In this document: positions 62,823 to 64,000 of the stretch, one piece after another
Position numbering within the stretch: position 1 is the stretch's first letter
How the letters are laid out: each line of letters starts with the position of its first letter
DNA from: Halobaculum litoreum
Lineage (GTDB): Archaea > Halobacteriota > Halobacteria > Halobacteriales > Haloferacaceae
Length of the DNA: 64,000 bases
Direction: 5' to 3'
Assembly: GCF_030127125.1 (NCBI RefSeq)
Contig: NZ_CP126156.1
Span: 868,001-932,000 of the forward strand
Notes under the pieces: generated by a model
What the model saw: only the letters and a program-made list of their open reading frames with translations
Told to the model about the DNA's origin: nothing
Databases searched by the model: none
Position numbers and translations under genes: made by a program

Positions 62823-64000
62823 CTACCCGTCACGGTCCCCGTCGCGCGCCTCGCCGATGTCGGCCGCCTCGGTGACGGTCTCCGGCCGGGCGTCGGTCTC
62901 CTCGCGCTCGCCGGCGGGTCGATCGCCCGCCCGCTCGGGGCGCTCCGACGGCGACTCGCGGTCGGCCGCCTCGCGGTCGGCCTCCCGCGCCGGCCGCGTC
63001 TCCGTCTCGTCGGTCTCGGCGGCGTACCGGCCGGCCTCCCGGGCGGGCGTCGTCGTCGCCTCCTCGCCGCCGTACAGCGAGTACGGCTGTCGTTCCTCGT
63101 CGCGGGACGGCTCCTCGTGCGGCTCCTCGCGTTGGGCGCGGGTCCGCCGCGCGATGTCGGTGGGGGTGCCCGACCGTTCGGGGGCGACCTGCCGGTCCCA
63201 CTCCTCGTCGCGGTCGACGTCGACGTCGTCCTCGCGGCGGACGTCGGGCGAGTCGGCGTCGGGGTTCAGCTGTTGGTCGGCGTGTTCGATGCCGCCCAGC
63301 GTCCGGAGCTGCTCCTCGGAGAGCCCGTTCGCGGCCCCCGCGCCGCCGGAGCCGCCGGAGACGGCGACGCCGCTGGTGACGACCGCACGGATCCCCTCCT
63401 CGACGGTCATGTCGACGTCCATCACCTTGTCGGCGGGCATGTGGACGAGGTGGCCGCCCATCACCGGGTTGGGGGCCAGCGGGAGGAACAGCGTGAGCAT
63501 CCGGTCGTGCCCCGTCGGCTCCCGGAGCGGGGGCGGCGTCTCCGTCGTGAGGAACCCCAGCGTGTACGCCCCCTCGTGGGGGAACTCGACGAGCTTCACG
63601 TCCCGGAAGTTCTGGGTGTCTTCCTCCAGCATCACGTCCGACATCTGCCGGAACGACTCGTAGACGGAGCCGATCCCCGGCACGTGCGCGACGGCGGCGT
63701 CGAAGTAGTCCACCGCGACCGCGCCCAGCCGCGTCGTGTTGATGAACAGGCCCATCACCACGATGACGTACACCAACACGATCGGCGTGAGCAGCTCGAT
63801 GAGTGTCTCCTTGCCCACCGTGAGGACGCCGGCGGGCGTCGCCACGGCGAAACTCGTGTCCGGACCGACGCCCAACACGAGCGACGAGAACAGGTCGAGG
63901 TACTGATAGACGTACTGGCCGGCGACGGCGAGGACGATGAGCGAGACGAGGAGGGGCACCACGACGGCGACGCCCGTGACGAACGCGGCCCGGAACGCGC
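62823..64000 (-). CDS. DUF502 family membrane protein, 5' end beyond the window
   Basis: Open from the right edge to 62823 (at least 392 codons); translation before the GTG at 63962 continues AFRAAFVTGVAV, so the start lies outside. Two or more membrane helices (PLLVSLIVLAVAGQYVYQYL; VYVIVVMGLFIN) and the DUF502 core (VPGIGSVYESFRQMSDVMLE, PHEGAYTLGFLTTE) are followed by an unusually long, very acidic, repetitive tail of ~170 residues. DUF502 has been seen in membrane-remodelling plant proteins; archaeal role unknown. Confidence 0.85.
   Translation of the reverse strand, partial: AFRAAFVTGVAVVVPLLVSLIVLAVAGQYVYQYLDLFSSLVLGVGPDTSFAVATPAGVLTVGKETLIELLTPIVLVYVIVVMGLFINTTRLGAVAVDYFDAAVAHVPGIGSVYESFRQMSDVMLEEDTQNFRDVKLVEFPHEGAYTLGFLTTETPPPLREPTGHDRMLTLFLPLAPNPVMGGHLVHMPADKVMDVDMTVEEGIRAVVTSGVAVSGGSGGAGAANGLSEEQLRTLGGIEHADQQLNPDADSPDVRREDDVDVDRDEEWDRQVAPERSGTPTDIARRTRAQREEPHEEPSRDEERQPYSLYGGEEATTTPAREAGRYAAETDETETRPAREADREAADRESPSERPERAGDRPAGEREETDARPETVTEAADIGEARDGDRDG

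Noticed and set aside
1..64000. tRNA genes, insertion sequences, integrated elements
   Set aside because: No cloverleaf with a GTTCRANNC arm was noticed, and no transposase, integrase or terminal inverted repeat was seen. A tRNA scan could still reveal one missed by eye.

Overview
The window is chromosomal DNA from a halophilic archaeon (class Halobacteria). The evidence is very high G+C, strongly acidic proteins, haloarchaeal families (aEF-1beta, P0/L10, L12 with an acidic tail, DpsA, JAMM protease, TrmB-type regulators, archaeal SRP RNA), a twin-arginine lipoprotein signal, and TATA boxes centred 26-28 bp upstream of start codons, which implies mostly leaderless mRNAs. The ribosomal/zinc-finger/aEF-1beta block and the ribL-jamm-recJ block resemble Haloferax volcanii from memory, so Haloferacales or a relative is likely; the genus cannot be fixed by eye. 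No insertion sequence, CRISPR array, tRNA or rRNA was seen.

Layout. 1-5.1 kb: a minus-strand formate dehydrogenase-type unit (molybdopterin alpha subunit plus a NuoF-like iron-sulfur protein) broken by many one-base frameshifts. 5.3-8.1 kb: a His-rich CobW GTPase, two micro zinc-finger genes sharing one tiny divergent promoter, and a zinc alcohol/formaldehyde dehydrogenase. 8.2-21 kb: a minus-strand sugar island with a TrmB-type regulator, a complete ABC importer (binding lipoprotein, two permeases, ATPase, small membrane protein), two Gfo/Idh/MocA dehydrogenases, a sugar-phosphate isomerase-like protein, a CNNM/CBS membrane protein, and two tandem aldo/keto reductases. 21-26.7 kb: translation genes rpl11, a PHP hydrolase, rpl1-rpl10-rpl12 behind a structured leader, a TctA-like permease, a zinc-finger micro-protein and aEF-1beta. 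26.8-33 kb: two universal stress proteins, BirA, a 5'-nucleotidase, a YcaO protein and a TbsP-like regulator. 33.2-35.5 kb: a short membrane peptide facing a CHAT caspase-like protease. 35.6-38.7 kb: glyA, folD and a methyltransferase. 38.7-43.5 kb: a zinc-ribbon protein, a DUF1028 remnant, ribL-jamm and a RecJ-like DHH protein. 43.5-51.2 kb: an exported PLD nuclease, a HEAT protein, dpsA, a Nif3-like protein, an OYE-type oxidoreductase and an acidic coiled-coil protein. 51.2-53.7 kb: a cysteine-rich peptide divergent from an HxlR-type regulator, then a thiolase plus its OB-fold partner. 54.4 kb: 7S SRP RNA. 55-64 kb: GNAT, a geranylgeranyl-reductase-like flavoprotein, a zinc metalloprotease, and an archease - DoxX-like - RtcB operon, ending in a DUF502 gene cut by the right edge.

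A dominant technical theme is frameshifting. At least 12 otherwise intact genes carry one or more one-base shifts, usually at a run of 4-7 G or C. This looks like assembly indel error, so most 'pseudogenes' here are probably intact in the organism. The most interesting biology is the CHAT protease with its facing small peptide, the cysteine-rich peptide/regulator pair with a 17-bp palindrome, the near-identical promoter boxes of rpl11 and the zinc-finger/aEF-1beta unit, the L1 leader switch, and the divergent micro zinc-finger pair.
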